Below are positions 63,175-64,000 of a stretch of 64,000 bases of DNA, piece by piece. The translations under genes and the position numbers were made by a program. The notes beneath the pieces are model-generated. The model saw only the letters and a list, made by a program, of their open reading frames with translations. It searched no databases and was not told the origin of the DNA. Location of the stretch: the NCBI GenBank assembly GCA_036677425.1, contig JARFVT010000013.1, positions 2,046,001 to 2,110,000 of the forward strand, given 5' to 3'. This stretch comes from JARFVT01 sp036677425 (GTDB lineage Bacteria > Pseudomonadota > Alphaproteobacteria > UBA8366 > Aestuariispiraceae). The first letter of the stretch is position 1. Every line of letters starts with the position of its first letter.

Positions 63175-64000
63175 ATGGTTGCATTTAAGAAAATGCATGG
63201 GTTAGGTAATGATTTTGTCATAATTGATGGCAGATCAAATAAATTCTCCATAACAAAGGCACAGATTATAAAAGCTGCGGACCGCCATTTTGGCATCGGT
63301 TGTGATCAACTGATTGTAATTGAAAAAGCCAATAATGATTCCGCATATGCCTTCATGCGAATATATAACCCCGATGGATCACAAGCCGAAGCCTGTGGCA
63401 ATGCAACAAGATGCGTTGCATCTTTATTAATAGCAGAAACAGAGCAAAATAAAGTAATTATCGAAACATTACACGGCATTTTACCAACCATATTAAATGA
63501 AAATGGCATGATAAGCGTTGATATGGGCAAGGCGCAATTGAACTGGGCGGATATACCTTTATCACATGAAATAGATACATGCCATTTAGGGATAAATATC
63601 GGGCCATTAAATGATGGCATTGCCGTTGGAATGGGCAACCCCCATTGTGTGTTTTTTGTCGATGATGTGATGGCAATTAACCTAAGCAAATTTGGTAGTT
63701 TAGTTGAGAATCACCCGTTATTTCCCGATCGAACCAATGTGGAAATTGCATCAATTAATAATGATGGCAGCATAAATTTACGCGTTTGGGAAAGAGGGGC
63801 AGGCTTGACTTTGGCCTGTGGGTCTGGTGCTTGTGCAACGATGGTTGCGGCAAATTTACGCGGGCTTGTCGGACGCAAGGCTGATATTAAACTCAATGGC
63901 GGTATATTACATATAAGATGGCTTGAAAATAACCATATTTTAATGACTGGTCCTGTGGCAACGGCATTTACGGGTAAATTAAATCTTGATGAATTAACGA
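63175..64000 (+). CDS. dapF: Diaminopimelate epimerase (partial, cut by window end)
   Basis: 275 codons visible, without the stop. It starts MVAFKKMHGLGNDFVIIDGR. The two catalytic cysteines are in EACGNATRC (about residue 74) and LACGSGACAT (about 215). It interconverts LL- and meso-diaminopimelate for peptidoglycan and lysine. Only a few C-terminal residues are missing by comparison with typical length. AAGGT lies before the ATG. Confidence 0.95.
   Translation, partial: MVAFKKMHGLGNDFVIIDGRSNKFSITKAQIIKAADRHFGIGCDQLIVIEKANNDSAYAFMRIYNPDGSQAEACGNATRCVASLLIAETEQNKVIIETLHGILPTILNENGMISVDMGKAQLNWADIPLSHEIDTCHLGINIGPLNDGIAVGMGNPHCVFFVDDVMAINLSKFGSLVENHPLFPDRTNVEIASINNDGSINLRVWERGAGLTLACGSGACATMVAANLRGLVGRKADIKLNGGILHIRWLENNHILMTGPVATAFTGKLNLDELT

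Overview
The window is chromosomal DNA from an AT-rich alphaproteobacterium. Several features point to that class: a TrcR/DUF1013 regulator, DUF3572, a PAS_5-type protein, a class I lysyl-tRNA synthetase, a cysteine-free ribosomal protein L31, a TIGR02186/TauE pair, a MotA/MotB-like pair beside rpmE, and a 6S RNA between zapA and the 5-formyl-THF cyclo-ligase gene. TRAP uptake, a chemoreceptor and a phasin suggest a free-living heterotroph, probably aquatic. I cannot name the genus. I saw no tRNA, rRNA, CRISPR array, insertion sequence, prophage or plasmid gene.

Layout. 0-5.7 kb: 5-oxoprolinase subunits pxpB/pxpC (minus) diverge from a DctPQM TRAP transporter with a MarR-type regulator, which converges on a degenerate kynurenine formamidase. 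5.9-10 kb: an envelope cluster (repeat-rich OmpA protein, MotA/TolQ-like channel, MotB/OmpA-like partner) running into rpmE. 10-17 kb, minus strand: suhB-like, efp, a ThiE-like gene, an unknown internally repetitive protein, gap and tkt. 17-21 kb: DUF4164, zapA, 6S RNA, fthC, ymdB, a PAS_5 protein and an unknown. 21-34 kb, plus strand: yebC, ruvCAB, ybgC-tolQRAB-pal-cpoB, tilS, ftsH. 34-41 kb: a SPOR-domain D,D-carboxypeptidase, phasin, TrcR, propionyl-CoA synthetase and a stand-alone TrpB-like enzyme. 40-48 kb: a periplasmic binding protein beside a chemoreceptor, an RNA methyltransferase, a metallo-hydrolase beside a GAF/HD-GYP phosphodiesterase, and a HIT protein. 48-57 kb: TIGR02186/TauE with divergent tusA, lysK, a DinG-type helicase, DUF3572, a two-cupin unknown and yaaA. 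56.5-64 kb: ffh-rpsP-rimM-trmD-rplS-leuC-(small ORF)-leuD on minus, then an XRE regulator and dapF (cut by the window end) on plus.

Most genes are housekeeping: envelope integrity (Tol-Pal), recombination (RuvABC), translation and membrane targeting, central carbon and leucine synthesis. The most unusual observation is that three otherwise intact conserved genes, including the normally essential ffh, each carry one in-frame stop codon with the reading frame preserved on both sides. Sequence error is the simplest explanation, but it needs checking. Other points of interest are a structured non-coding stretch just upstream of the 6S RNA gene, a kynurenine formamidase that has lost several metal ligands, a perfect 14-bp hairpin between dctP and dctQ, and recent tandem-repeat expansions in two envelope proteins.
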